Below, piece after piece: positions 24,093 to 33,080 of a stretch of DNA of 64,000 bases. How positions within the stretch are numbered: the first letter of the stretch is position 1; every line of letters starts with the position of its first letter. Made by a program: the position numbers and the translations under genes. This DNA is from Pseudomonas marginalis (GTDB lineage: Bacteria; Pseudomonadota; Gammaproteobacteria; Pseudomonadales; Pseudomonadaceae), in contig NZ_FNSU01000003.1 of the NCBI RefSeq assembly GCF_900105325.1, forward strand, positions 806,001 through 870,000, given 5' to 3'. Under the pieces are notes generated by a model. The model was given only the letters and a program-made list of their open reading frames with translations. It was not told the origin of the DNA and did not search any database.

Positions 24093-26465
24093 GTGAGTAA
24101 CGTATTCGATCCCCGCGAAGCCGGGCATTACATCGCCCCCCAAGGCCTCTACGAGCGCAACAAGAAACGCCCGTTCCTCGGTAGCATCGACTGTGACCGA
24201 GACACGCTGATTGCCGGGCAATGGGATGAAATCACCCTGGTCTACGAGGTCGGCGGCAGCGGCCTGGCGGATGGCGCCTGGTTGAAACTGGCGTTCAAGT
24301 TCTACTCCGATTGGGCACTGTTCCAGACCTCGAACCCGGCCGGTCCCAACTACGTCAGCGCCGAGTACCAGGCGGGCGAGTTGGTCCCCGGGCAGAGCCA
24401 GGCCACCGTGCAGCACCTGAAAGTGCGCTTCGACCAGAAGGGCCACGAACGGCCGTTCCAGAAAGCGATCATCATCGACATCATCGACGGCTACCTGAAT
24501 CCCGGCGACAAGATCACTATTCGCCTGGGCGACCGTCGCCAGGGCGGGGCGGGCACGCGGGTGCAGAGTTTCGTCGAGAAAGACTTCCGTTTCCGGCTGT
24601 TTATCGACCCCTTGGGCAGCTCGAAATTTGCCGAGGTGCCAGGCGATCCGTTGCTGAACATCGTGCCGGGACCGGCGCAGCGTGTGCAGCTGATTGTGCC
24701 GCGCCTGATCAGCGCCGGTGAGGCGTTCGATGTGCTGCTGCGGGTCGACGATGCCTGGGGCAACACGTGCCGCAACCTGCCGCTCAACGGGGTGCTGACC
24801 CTGGTTGATCCGGAAGGCGGCGAGCGCCAGCAAGCGTTTACCCTGGCCAATGAAGGGTGGTCGACGGTGCGGCTCGAGGGGTTTGACCTCGGGGCGGTGG
24901 GCGAGTGGCGTTTGTCCGCCGAGGTGCAGGCGCCCGGCGTGCGTGGCGCCCAGGCGTTTGTCACGGTTGACCCGGCCGGCAGCGCATTGCGCCCGCTGTA
25001 CGCCGACCTGCATGTGCACTCCGATGACACCGTGGGCACCAACGACACGCTCTACAACCTCAGCTATGGCCGCGATGTCGCCGGCCTCGATGTGCTCGGC
25101 TACACCGCCAACGACTTCAATATCACCGAGCAACGCTGGGATCAGGCGGTGAAGCTGATTCACGAACTCAACGAGCCCGGCCGCTTCGTCTGCTACCCCG
25201 GCACCGAGTGGTGCGGCAACTCCTGCGCGGGCGGCGACCGCAACGTGGTGTTCCTGCATGATCGCAAGCCCGAGTTTCCGTTCGATAACCAGGGGCGCCT
25301 GGTGCGCTCGTTCGAGTGGAACGAGTTCACTGCGGGCACCATCAAACCGGGGGCCTGGCCGGTGGACGAATTGTACGCGGCCTATGCAAAAGACCCGGAA
25401 GGTCACCTGATGATGCCCCATGTCGGCGGGCGCCGTTGCAACCTCGACTGGCACCATCCGGAGCTGGAACGCTTGATCGAAGTCGGCTCTGCCTGGGGGC
25501 AGTTCCATTGGGTCTACGCCGAAGCCCTTCAGCGTGGCTATCGGGTCGGCGCCGCGGCGAACAGTGATGAGCATCAAGGCCGTTGCGGCGGCGGGGTTCC
25601 GGCCACGGCGGTGTTTGGCTCTCGCGGCGGGCTGACCGGTGTGATTGCCGAGTCTTTCGATCGTTCGAGTGTCGGCAAGGCCCTTCGCGCCCGTCGCACC
25701 TTTGCCACGACGGGCGAGCGTGCGTTTGCCAGCCTGCGCCAGGGCCAGCATTTCATGGGCGAGGTCTTCACGGCCGATTCGAATGCCACCCTGGACTATC
25801 GATTGCTGGGTGAGGCGGGCTGGGAGCAGGTGGACCTGTTCGACGGCGATAAACTGATCTGGTCGCGCAACCTGCATCAGGAGCTGGGGTTTTCCGCCCA
25901 ACGCATCCGGCTGCGCCTGGGCGGCGCACGCATCAAGGACCGTTATCGCGGCGCGTACTGGACCGGCGAAATCCGGGTGACGGGCGCGGTCATCAATGGT
26001 TTTCGCGCCCTGGGCCTCGATCATCCGGAGCAAACCGTATGGCGCAAGGACGCCACGACCCTGGCCTTTCGCACCGACACCAACGGCGACACCGACAGCA
26101 TCGAAATCGACCTGTCGCAATTGGCCGGCGCGAGGTTGCAGGTCCGCAGCCGCATCGACAACTACATCAAGGTCGGCGATCCATCCGAACCGCAGCCCTA
26201 CGTGCATGCACCGACGGTGCTGATGGAACTGTCCGGCGAAGAACTGCTGGCGCAATCCCAGGTGATCGAAGAGCTGCCCGGGGCTGAACTGAAAGTCTCC
26301 CTGGAAAGGACCACCGCCGAAGCGCTGCCCCGTGAACTGCAGGGGCAGATCGAGCTGGCACCACTCAATCTGCAAGCGGGTCGCGAGCATCCATTGTTCA
26401 TCTGCGCGCGTCAACGCGACCAGTCCCGGGTCTGGACCTCGGCGCTGTTCCTCACGCTTGCTTAA
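24093..26465 (+). CDS. DUF3604 family protein with PHP-like metal-binding core
   Basis: A 790-residue protein. The N-terminal third (1-300) is beta-rich and immunoglobulin-like. The central part has PHP-like metal-binding motifs YADLHVHSDDTVGTND (about 305), YTANDFN, GTEWCGN, MMPHVGG and ANSDEHQG (about 490). DUF3604 proteins are widespread but uncharacterised; the PHP fold points to metal-dependent hydrolysis or phosphoester cleavage. GTG 24093 is chosen with GAGGTG five bases upstream, because the frame before it lies in the permease gene. No signal peptide is present, so it should act in the cytoplasm on what the importer brings in. Last gene of the GntR-controlled operon. Confidence 0.88.
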   Translation: MSNVFDPREAGHYIAPQGLYERNKKRPFLGSIDCDRDTLIAGQWDEITLVYEVGGSGLADGAWLKLAFKFYSDWALFQTSNPAGPNYVSAEYQAGELVPGQSQATVQHLKVRFDQKGHERPFQKAIIIDIIDGYLNPGDKITIRLGDRRQGGAGTRVQSFVEKDFRFRLFIDPLGSSKFAEVPGDPLLNIVPGPAQRVQLIVPRLISAGEAFDVLLRVDDAWGNTCRNLPLNGVLTLVDPEGGERQQAFTLANEGWSTVRLEGFDLGAVGEWRLSAEVQAPGVRGAQAFVTVDPAGSALRPLYADLHVHSDDTVGTNDTLYNLSYGRDVAGLDVLGYTANDFNITEQRWDQAVKLIHELNEPGRFVCYPGTEWCGNSCAGGDRNVVFLHDRKPEFPFDNQGRLVRSFEWNEFTAGTIKPGAWPVDELYAAYAKDPEGHLMMPHVGGRRCNLDWHHPELERLIEVGSAWGQFHWVYAEALQRGYRVGAAANSDEHQGRCGGGVPATAVFGSRGGLTGVIAESFDRSSVGKALRARRTFATTGERAFASLRQGQHFMGEVFTADSNATLDYRLLGEAGWEQVDLFDGDKLIWSRNLHQELGFSAQRIRLRLGGARIKDRYRGAYWTGEIRVTGAVINGFRALGLDHPEQTVWRKDATTLAFRTDTNGDTDSIEIDLSQLAGARLQVRSRIDNYIKVGDPSEPQPYVHAPTVLMELSGEELLAQSQVIEELPGAELKVSLERTTAEALPRELQGQIELAPLNLQAGREHPLFICARQRDQSRVWTSALFLTLA

Positions 26466-26507
26466 GGCCGCCGTGTTCGAACCCGTTCGAGAGCGCGCAA
26501 AGAACCC

Positions 26508-26662
26508 TGTGGCGAGCGGGCTTGTTGTGGCGAGCGGGCTTGCCCCGCGTTGGGCTGCGCAGCAGCCCCAAAACCAGGCGCAGAGGCGTGCCTGATACAC
26601 CGCATTCGTCTTCATCAGGGGCTGCTTCGCACCCCAACGCGGGGCAAGTCCGCTCGCCACAG
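26508..26662. repeat. REP-like doublet between convergent genes
   Basis: A long inverted repeat. The left arm has GCGAGCGGGCTTGCCCCGCG and GGGCTGCGCAGCAGCCCC; the right arm has GGGGCTGCTTCGCACCCC and CGCGGGGCAAGTCCGCTCGC. The first 19 bases of the left end (TGTGGCGAGCGGGCTTGTT) are duplicated in tandem. It fills the gap 26466-26694 between the DUF3604 and glcF stops and could act as a two-way terminator or mRNA stabiliser. Confidence 0.85.
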
Positions 26663-26694
26663 GAGGCCGATTCAATCCAGGCATTGCGCCCCGG

Positions 26695-27966
26695 CTAGAT
26701 TGCTGTGGGCTTCGGTGCGTGCAGCCGCAAGGATTCTGCAGTACCTGGTGAGGGCAACGCGGCCTCGACCAGTTCGATCCAGTGCCTGACCGGGGTGCGT
26801 CCTGCGCCGTCGAGGTGGGACTGGCAGCCAATATTGGCGGTGACGATGACGTCGGGGTGGCCGCTTTCCAACGCATTCAGCTTGTTATCGCGCAGTTGCC
26901 GCGACAATTCGGGCTGGGTCAGCGAATAGGTGCCCGCCGAGCCGCAGCACAGGTGGCCGTCGGGAACCGCGGTCAGGTTGAAGCCCAGGCTTGTCAGCAG
27001 GGTTTCAACGGCGCCGCCGAGTTTTTGCGCGTGCTGCAAGGTGCAGGGGCAGTGGAACGCCAGGCGCTGGTCGCTGTGTACGCCGAGCTTATCCAGCGGC
27101 TCGCCACGCAGCACTTCAACCAGGTCCCTGGCCAGGGCACTGACCCTTTGCGCCTTGTCGGCATACGCCAGGTCGGTGCTGAGCAGGTGGCCGTAATCCT
27201 TGATAAAGGCACCGCAGCCGCTGGCGGTTTGCACAATCGCCTCGACCCCGTTTTCAATGCTCGGCCACCATGCATCGATGTTGCTCCGGGCGCGCTCAAG
27301 GCCCATCGCCTGAGCGTCAAGGTGATAGTCCACGGCACCGCAGCAGCCTGCCTCGGGGGTGGATATGACGCTGATCCCCAGGCGATCCAGCACCCGCGCC
27401 GTGGCGGCGTTGGTATTGGGTGACAGGTGCGGTTGCACGCAGCCCTCAAGCATCAATACCCGGCGGGAGTGGCGCGTGGTCGGGCGCGGTTTGGGCGGGT
27501 AGACGCGGCGAGGCAACTTGGCCTGCAAGGTGTTGGGCAATAAAGCTCGAAATAGCTGGCCACTGCCGATCAGCAGGTTGAACAGCGCGGGATTCGGAAC
27601 GACGCTGCGCAACCCTTCGCGCAGCAAACGCTGACTGAGCGGGCGTTGCACTGCCGCGTCGACCACCGCCCGGCCGATGTCGAGCAAGTTGTGATAGTCG
27701 ACGCCGGAGGGGCAGGTGGTTTCGCAGTTACGGCAAGACAGGCAACGGTCCAGATGCTCCTGGGTCTTGCGCGTGACTTCATTGCCTTCGAGCACCTGCT
27801 TGATCAGGTAGATACGCCCCCTCGGGCCATCCAGTTCATCGCCCAGCAGTTGATAGGTCGGGCAGGTGGCATTGCAAAAACCGCGGTGCACGCAACTACG
27901 CAGGATGCTTTCGGCTTCTTCGGCGCGAGGCAGTCGGCGGGCGTCTTCGCTCAAGGTGGTCTGCAT
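26695..27966 (-). CDS. glcF: Glycolate oxidase iron-sulfur subunit GlcF
   Basis: A 423-residue subunit with two 4Fe-4S ferredoxin motifs (CVHRGFCNATCPTY at about 25 and CLSCRNCETTCPSG at about 75). Two CCG domains follow (TPEAGCCGAVDYHL and GHLCCGSAGTYSL). It passes electrons from the flavin subunits to the membrane quinone pool. It lies three bases after glcE in the order glcD-glcE-glcF, and is convergent with the DUF3604 operon, from which the REP doublet separates it. Length and motifs are normal for GlcF. Confidence 0.96.
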   Translation of the reverse strand: MQTTLSEDARRLPRAEEAESILRSCVHRGFCNATCPTYQLLGDELDGPRGRIYLIKQVLEGNEVTRKTQEHLDRCLSCRNCETTCPSGVDYHNLLDIGRAVVDAAVQRPLSQRLLREGLRSVVPNPALFNLLIGSGQLFRALLPNTLQAKLPRRVYPPKPRPTTRHSRRVLMLEGCVQPHLSPNTNAATARVLDRLGISVISTPEAGCCGAVDYHLDAQAMGLERARSNIDAWWPSIENGVEAIVQTASGCGAFIKDYGHLLSTDLAYADKAQRVSALARDLVEVLRGEPLDKLGVHSDQRLAFHCPCTLQHAQKLGGAVETLLTSLGFNLTAVPDGHLCCGSAGTYSLTQPELSRQLRDNKLNALESGHPDVIVTANIGCQSHLDGAGRTPVRHWIELVEAALPSPGTAESLRLHAPKPTAI

Positions 27967-27969
27967 GGT

Positions 27970-29034
27970 TCAAAGCTCCGCGTACAGGCGACCGGGGTTG
28001 AAGATGCCCCGTGGATCGAGTTGCTGCTTCAGGTTCCGGTGGTAGCGCATCAACGTGTCGGGCAGCGGTTGGAAGGGACTGTCGATCAGGCCCGGGTGGT
28101 AGCAGGTCCCATGCCCGCCGGCTTTTTCGACCACCGCGCGAATGACGCTCGCGTCGGCGTCGGATTTGAGCCAGCGCTGGGCGCCACCCCAGTCGATCAA
28201 TTGGGTACCTGGCAGCGACAATCGGGGTGTGTTGTGCGGCAAGGACAGGCGCCAAAGGGGCTGATCCTCATCGAAAAAAACCAACCGGTGTTCGTTCAGG
28301 TCTTGCCAGTAGGTCGCGTCCAGCAACTCGCCGCCCAAGCGCTCATGGGCCGCCGCCACCGAGCCTTCACCCCCTTCGAGCCGTAGGTGCAGGCGCTGGC
28401 CATCGTGACACGCGGCGCTGATCGGCAGCGGTTGCTGCCCCCATTCCGCCAGGCGCAGCAAGGCACGGTCGGTGTCCATTTCCAGGCTGATACTCAAGGT
28501 TTGCCGTGGTTTGGGCAGGACCTTGAGGGACACTTCGGTCACCACCCCAAGCGCGCCGTAACTGCCGGCCATCAAGCGCGACAGATCGTAGCCGGCGACG
28601 TTCTTCATCACCTCGCCGCCGAAGCGCAAATGCTTACCCTGTCCGGTGATGACCCGCGTCCCGAGGACAAAGTCGCGGACCGATCCTGACCAGGGACGCC
28701 GCGGCCCCGAGAGTCCGCAGGCAATCATGCCGCCGACGGTGGCGTGCTCACCGAAGGAGGGTGGTTCGCAAGGCAGCATCTGTTGCGCGGCGTCCAGCAC
28801 TTCTGCCAACTCCGCCAATGGCGTGCCGCAACGGGCGGTGATCACCAGTTCCGTCGGGTCGTAGCTGACGATGCCCCGGTGGGCGCGGGTGTCGAGGACT
28901 TCCCCGGTGACTGCGCGGCCGAGGAACGCCTTGCTGTTGGAGCCCTGGATACGCAGCGGCGTGGCGTCGTTCAGCGCCTGGTTGACCTGCTCCAGCAGCG
29001 CTGCGCTGGCGTCGATAGGGTGTTCGCTGCGCAT
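27970..29034 (-). CDS. glcE: Glycolate oxidase FAD-binding subunit GlcE
   Basis: A 354-residue subunit with a reduced FAD-binding domain (PTELVITARCGTPLAELAEV, then GGMIACGLSGPRRPWSG and MKNVAGYDLSRLMAGSYGAL). It is the smaller flavoprotein partner of GlcD in glycolate oxidase. ATG 29034 overlaps the glcD stop by one base (TGATG), the usual coupling; a longer frame upstream lies within glcD and has no homology. It ends three bases before glcF. Confidence 0.95.
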   Translation of the reverse strand: MRSEHPIDASAALLEQVNQALNDATPLRIQGSNSKAFLGRAVTGEVLDTRAHRGIVSYDPTELVITARCGTPLAELAEVLDAAQQMLPCEPPSFGEHATVGGMIACGLSGPRRPWSGSVRDFVLGTRVITGQGKHLRFGGEVMKNVAGYDLSRLMAGSYGALGVVTEVSLKVLPKPRQTLSISLEMDTDRALLRLAEWGQQPLPISAACHDGQRLHLRLEGGEGSVAAAHERLGGELLDATYWQDLNEHRLVFFDEDQPLWRLSLPHNTPRLSLPGTQLIDWGGAQRWLKSDADASVIRAVVEKAGGHGTCYHPGLIDSPFQPLPDTLMRYHRNLKQQLDPRGIFNPGRLYAEL

Positions 29035-30533
29035 CAGAAACGCTCCAGGTCGGGGAAGGGCATCTGACCCAGATGAACGTGCATGGCGCCAAACTCGGCG
29101 CATCGATGCAACGTCGGGATGTTCTTGCCGGGGTTGAGCAATCCGCCCGGGTCGAAGGCGGCTTTGACGGCGTGGAACACGGTCAGCTCATCGCTATTGA
29201 ACTGGGCACACATCTGATTGATCTTCTCGCGGCCCACACCGTGTTCACCGGTAATGCTGCCGCCGACCTTCACACACAATTCGAGGATCTTGCCGCCCAG
29301 GGCTTCGGCGCGGTCGAGTTCGCCCGGTTGATTGGCATCGAACAGGATCAGCGGGTGCATGTTGCCGTCGCCGGCGTGGAAAACATTCGCCACCCGCAGG
29401 CCGTACTCGCTGGATAACGCCGCGATAGCGTGCAGCACCCCAGGCTGTTCGCGACGCGGGATCGTCCCGTCCATGCAGTAATAATCCGGTGAGAGGCGGC
29501 CCACCGCCGGAAACGCATTCTTGCGCCCGGCCCAGAAACCCACGCGTTCGGCCTCATCCCGAGCCTGGCGCACTTCGGTGGCGCCGGCCTGTTCCAGCAC
29601 CTGGCGCACGCGGTGGCAGTCGTCGTGGACGTCGGCTTCCACGCCATCGAGTTCACACAACAGAATCGCTTCGGCGTCCACCGGGTAGCCGGCGTGAATG
29701 AAGTCTTCGGCGGCGCGAATGGCCAGGTTGTCCATCATCTCCAGGCCGCCCGGGATGATGCCGGCGGCAATGATGTCGCCCACCGCACGGCCAGCCTTTT
29801 CGACGCAATCGAAGGCGGCCAGCAACACTTTGGCGGTTTGTGGTTTGGGCAGCAGCTTGACCGTGACCTCGGTGATCACCCCGAGCATGCCTTCGGAGCC
29901 GGTGAACAATGCCAGCAGATCGAAACCCGGAGAGTCGAGAGCCTGGGAACCCAGGCTCACGTGTTCGCCGTCGACGGTCAGGATGTCGACCTTGAGCAGG
30001 TTGTGCACGGTCAGCCCGTACTTCAGGCAATGCACGCCACCGGCGTTTTCCGCCACGTTACCGCCGATGGAACAGGCGATCTGCGAGGAAGGGTCCGGCG
30101 CGTAATACAAGCCAAACGGCGCAGCCGCCTGGGAAATCGCCAGGTTGCGTACCCCCGGCTGAACCCGGGCGGTGCGGGCGGCGGGGTCGATGTGCAGAAT
30201 GTTGTTGAAGCGCGCCATCACCAGCAGCACGCCTTTTTCCAGCGGCAGCGCACCGCCGGACAACCCGGTGCCCGCGCCGCGAGCCACCACCGGTACACGC
30301 CGCTCATGGCAGACTCGAAGCACGCCCTGGACCTGATCGATGTGGCGCGGCAGCACTACCAGCATGGGCGTGGTGCGATAAGCCGAGAGTCCGTCGCATT
30401 CGTACGGCTTGAGCGCTTCGCGCTGGTGCAGGATTTCCAGGTCAGGCAAGCGAGTCTGCAGGGCGTGCAGGAGTGCCTGTTTGTCGACGTCAGGCAGGAC
30501 GCCGTCGACGCGTTCATCGTAGAGAATGTTCAT
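29034..30533 (-). CDS. glcD: Glycolate oxidase catalytic subunit GlcD
   Basis: A 499-residue FAD-linked oxidase oxidising glycolate to glyoxylate. The FAD-binding PCMH domain (about 50-230) has VVARGAGTGLSGGALPLEKG and SIGGNVAENAGGVHCLKYG. The C-terminal FAD oxidase domain has NVFHAGDGNMHPLILFD and GSITGEHGVGREK. ATG 30533 matches the family start MNILYDERVDG. A GGAGGG sequence lies farther upstream than ideal. No glcC regulator is adjacent; the upstream 540 bases are AT-rich and carry no clear regulator gene. Confidence 0.96.
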   Translation of the reverse strand: MNILYDERVDGVLPDVDKQALLHALQTRLPDLEILHQREALKPYECDGLSAYRTTPMLVVLPRHIDQVQGVLRVCHERRVPVVARGAGTGLSGGALPLEKGVLLVMARFNNILHIDPAARTARVQPGVRNLAISQAAAPFGLYYAPDPSSQIACSIGGNVAENAGGVHCLKYGLTVHNLLKVDILTVDGEHVSLGSQALDSPGFDLLALFTGSEGMLGVITEVTVKLLPKPQTAKVLLAAFDCVEKAGRAVGDIIAAGIIPGGLEMMDNLAIRAAEDFIHAGYPVDAEAILLCELDGVEADVHDDCHRVRQVLEQAGATEVRQARDEAERVGFWAGRKNAFPAVGRLSPDYYCMDGTIPRREQPGVLHAIAALSSEYGLRVANVFHAGDGNMHPLILFDANQPGELDRAEALGGKILELCVKVGGSITGEHGVGREKINQMCAQFNSDELTVFHAVKAAFDPGGLLNPGKNIPTLHRCAEFGAMHVHLGQMPFPDLERF

Positions 30534-31073
30534 AGTCGGTAGGCAACCCTCCGTTGTTTTTATTCGAGGTCTGTTCCGATGCAGCTGGCTAGCATCATTT
30601 GCCTGGATCATTTATTCATTTTAGGAATAAGCATAATAAAATATAGTCCTTGATCGTATTAGTCATCATGCTACCTTGCTGTCACCGGACCGCCGGATAT
30701 GTTCAATCCTATTGTTATGGTACGACTATGTCCGGCGCCCGAATCTTCCAAATCAGCCTTGAGGCTCTGTCACATGATGGCGCCCATGTCGCGATTTCTC
30801 ACGCCGACAATATCAGCACCCGTCCTTTTTCCTCCATTGCCGTTCCATCCGTTACCGGCAAACCTCTCCCTTGTCAGGCCAACAGCGAAGCCTGCAGTGC
30901 AATCAGCGAAGGCTTGGCGTTTCTTCTCTACGCCATGTGAATCGTTGTTGTTGGGCACTTCCATACCGTTAGTCCAGCCAATCATCTTCAGGTAATCCCG
31001 GTTTATGGGTTGCAGCTTGAAGTGTGAGTGATTGGGCGCCCGTTCCGAGCACGTTCTATCGCGACTGACAACA
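30534..31073. other. AT-rich intergenic region between divergent glcD and desaturase genes
   Basis: A 540-base stretch upstream of both glcD (minus) and the desaturase gene (plus). The part at 30600-30720 is strongly AT-rich (for example AATAAGCATAATAAAATATAG) and likely holds the glcD promoter. Open frames of 71-98 codons exist on both strands (30650-30940, 30699-30995, 30770-30985), but none has a convincing ribosome site or recognisable similarity. I do not call a gene here. Confidence 0.6.
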
Positions 31074-32018
31074 ATGCCAAACTATTTGGATGACGCTCAT
31101 CGAGCGGAAATCGTCAAGCTGAGCACTACCCTGACCAGTAGAACCGAATGGCCCACCTGGCTTTTGTTAGTCGGGTTCTATCTGGCCTGGGCGTTTATTG
31201 TTTTTTATGGGCAAGTACTTGGCGAAGTATTCAGCCTTGTCCTGCTGGTGCCACTGGTGGTGCTGTGGATGTCGATTCAGCATGAGCTTATCCATGGTCA
31301 TCCAACCCGTTGGCCCGCCATAAACAAGGCCTTGGGATTTCTGCCATTTGCCGTGTGGTACCCCTACGACATTTACAGGGACACCCATTTGGCACATCAC
31401 AACGACGAAGTGCTGACGGTACCCGGGCAAGATCCGGAAAGTCGTTATGTCAGCGGTGCTTTTTGGTTGCGCTCGCCTCGATATATCAGAACGTTGTTAT
31501 GGGTAAACAAGACCGTGGGCGGTCGTTTGCTTATGGGCGCGCCATTGGCGGTGACGGCCCTTGCGGGTAGCGAAATCAGAGGGCTGTTTCATACCGGTCG
31601 AATCGCTTGGCGGATGTGGGCCGCGCATCTACTCAGTGTTGGCGTAGTGCTGGCTTTGGTTGAGGAATACAGCGCCATCAGTGCCATACAGTACTTATTC
31701 CTGGTTTTGTTGCCGGCTTTGTCGATTGCCATGATCAGGTCGTTTTACGAACATCGTCCGTCAACGTATCCGGAACACCGCACGGTTATCAATGAATCGT
31801 CGGGGCTGTTGAGTTGGCTGTTTCTCAACCTCAATCTTCACCTGGTTCATCACGATCTTCCCGGTTTGCCCTGGTTTTACTTACCCAGGGTGTATAGAGC
31901 CAGGCGTGAACAATGGATCGCGCGAAACAATGGCTATGTCATTCATGGCTACTTCCAGTTATTGCAGAAACATCTGGTCAGTCCCGTGGATTGTCCTCGC
32001 CATCCTGCTGAGCACTAA
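31074..32018 (+). CDS. Membrane di-iron fatty-acid-desaturase-family enzyme
   Basis: A 314-residue membrane protein with the histidine boxes of the di-iron desaturase/hydroxylase family: HELIHGH (about 73-79), HLAHH (about 108-112) and a late HLVHH (about 264-268). Hydrophobic helix pairs lie around 25-65 and 180-225. ATG 31074 is chosen by homology reach; a TTG at 31032 is also open, and no strong ribosome site is seen for either. The next gene is an OpuC-type ATPase, and composition is visibly AT-richer than the flanking glc genes. It could hydroxylate or desaturate a small substrate rather than lipid; its true substrate is unknown. Confidence 0.88.
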   Translation: MPNYLDDAHRAEIVKLSTTLTSRTEWPTWLLLVGFYLAWAFIVFYGQVLGEVFSLVLLVPLVVLWMSIQHELIHGHPTRWPAINKALGFLPFAVWYPYDIYRDTHLAHHNDEVLTVPGQDPESRYVSGAFWLRSPRYIRTLLWVNKTVGGRLLMGAPLAVTALAGSEIRGLFHTGRIAWRMWAAHLLSVGVVLALVEEYSAISAIQYLFLVLLPALSIAMIRSFYEHRPSTYPEHRTVINESSGLLSWLFLNLNLHLVHHDLPGLPWFYLPRVYRARREQWIARNNGYVIHGYFQLLQKHLVSPVDCPRHPAEH

Positions 32019-32048
32019 CACTAGGCAAGCTAATATGGGCGTCGGAAA

Positions 32049-33080
32049 ATGATACGTTTTGAAGCCATCAGGAAAACTCATAAAGGCAGCCCGCGAATGG
32101 CCGTGAGCGATTTAACGCTTCATGTCCGCGAGGGTGAGATCTGTGTATTTGTCGGGCCGAGTGGCTGCGGCAAAACCACCATTTTGCGCATGATCAACAG
32201 GCTGGATACCCAGGATAGTGGCCGCATCTGTGTCAACGGCGTGGCGACCGATGAACTTGACGTCGTTACGCTACGCCGCGGCATTGGTTTCATGATGCAG
32301 AGCGCCGCCTTATTTCCTCACCAGACGGTTGCCGAAAATATTGGCGCAGTCCCACGGCTGCTGGGCTGGAGCCAACATAAAATCCGCCAGCGCGTGAGCG
32401 AGCTCATTTCCCTGGTTGGGCTTCAGCCGGAATTTCTGGACCGCTACCCTAATCAGCTCTCGGGCGGGCAGCAAAGTCGTGTCGCCCTGGCAAGGGCATT
32501 GGCCTCGGACCCACCGGTTGTATTGATGGACGAACCCTTTGCCGCGCTTGATCCGGTGATACGCGAGCGACTGCAGGATGAACTGGTTGCGCTTCAGAGA
32601 CGTTTGCATAAAACCATTATCCTGGTGACCCATGATATGGAGGAGGCCATCAAGATTGGTGATCGGATTGCGATCTTCGAGGGCGAAGGGAAACTTGTTC
32701 AGTTCGATACCCCTCACAACATCCTTGCCCATCCTGCCAGCGAGTTTGTGAGGAACTTTATCGGCAAAGATCCGCTGTTAAAAAGACTTTCGCTGATGAA
32801 GGTTTCTGATCTTCCGGTGGATGAGGTCAGTTGTGAATTCAAACTTCTACTGGATGACAAGTCCAACCCGTTGAAGTGGGTCAGTGACTCGGACATGCCT
32901 GTTCCGGAGCTGACAACAGTGTCGAGTCACGACTCGTTGCATCACGCACTGGTTAAGATGCTAACGGCGCCTATGGGTGTGGTTGTTCGCGTGGACGAGG
33001 CCGGCAGTTACGAAGGTTGCCTGTCGATTGCCAGCCTTCACAGCGCACTCAATGAACGCCGCTTCGGAAGTGCGCAATGA
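32049..33080 (+). CDS. Quaternary-amine ABC importer ATPase (OpuCA/ProV type)
   Basis: A 343-residue ATPase. Walker A is GPSGCGKTTILRMINRLD, the signature LSGGQQSRVALARA and Walker B VVLMDEPFAALDP. The MINRLD sequence just after Walker A is typical of the quaternary-amine transporter family. After the ATPase (about 1-240) comes a C-terminal CBS-like regulatory region (about 280-335) with only one recognisable unit. It overlaps the first permease gene by four bases. Substrates of this family are glycine betaine, choline, carnitine and related compounds. Confidence 0.93.
   Translation: MIRFEAIRKTHKGSPRMAVSDLTLHVREGEICVFVGPSGCGKTTILRMINRLDTQDSGRICVNGVATDELDVVTLRRGIGFMMQSAALFPHQTVAENIGAVPRLLGWSQHKIRQRVSELISLVGLQPEFLDRYPNQLSGGQQSRVALARALASDPPVVLMDEPFAALDPVIRERLQDELVALQRRLHKTIILVTHDMEEAIKIGDRIAIFEGEGKLVQFDTPHNILAHPASEFVRNFIGKDPLLKRLSLMKVSDLPVDEVSCEFKLLLDDKSNPLKWVSDSDMPVPELTTVSSHDSLHHALVKMLTAPMGVVVRVDEAGSYEGCLSIASLHSALNERRFGSAQ

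Noticed and set aside
24066..26876. A 936-codon minus-strand ORF opposite the DUF3604 gene.
   Set aside because: It is a GC-rich antisense frame with histidine/glutamine-rich, low-complexity composition and no domains. The plus-strand protein carries conserved motifs.
30650..30995. Three overlapping open frames of 71-98 codons upstream of the desaturase gene.
   Set aside because: No ribosome site, no known similarity, and they lie in the AT-rich divergent promoter region of glcD.
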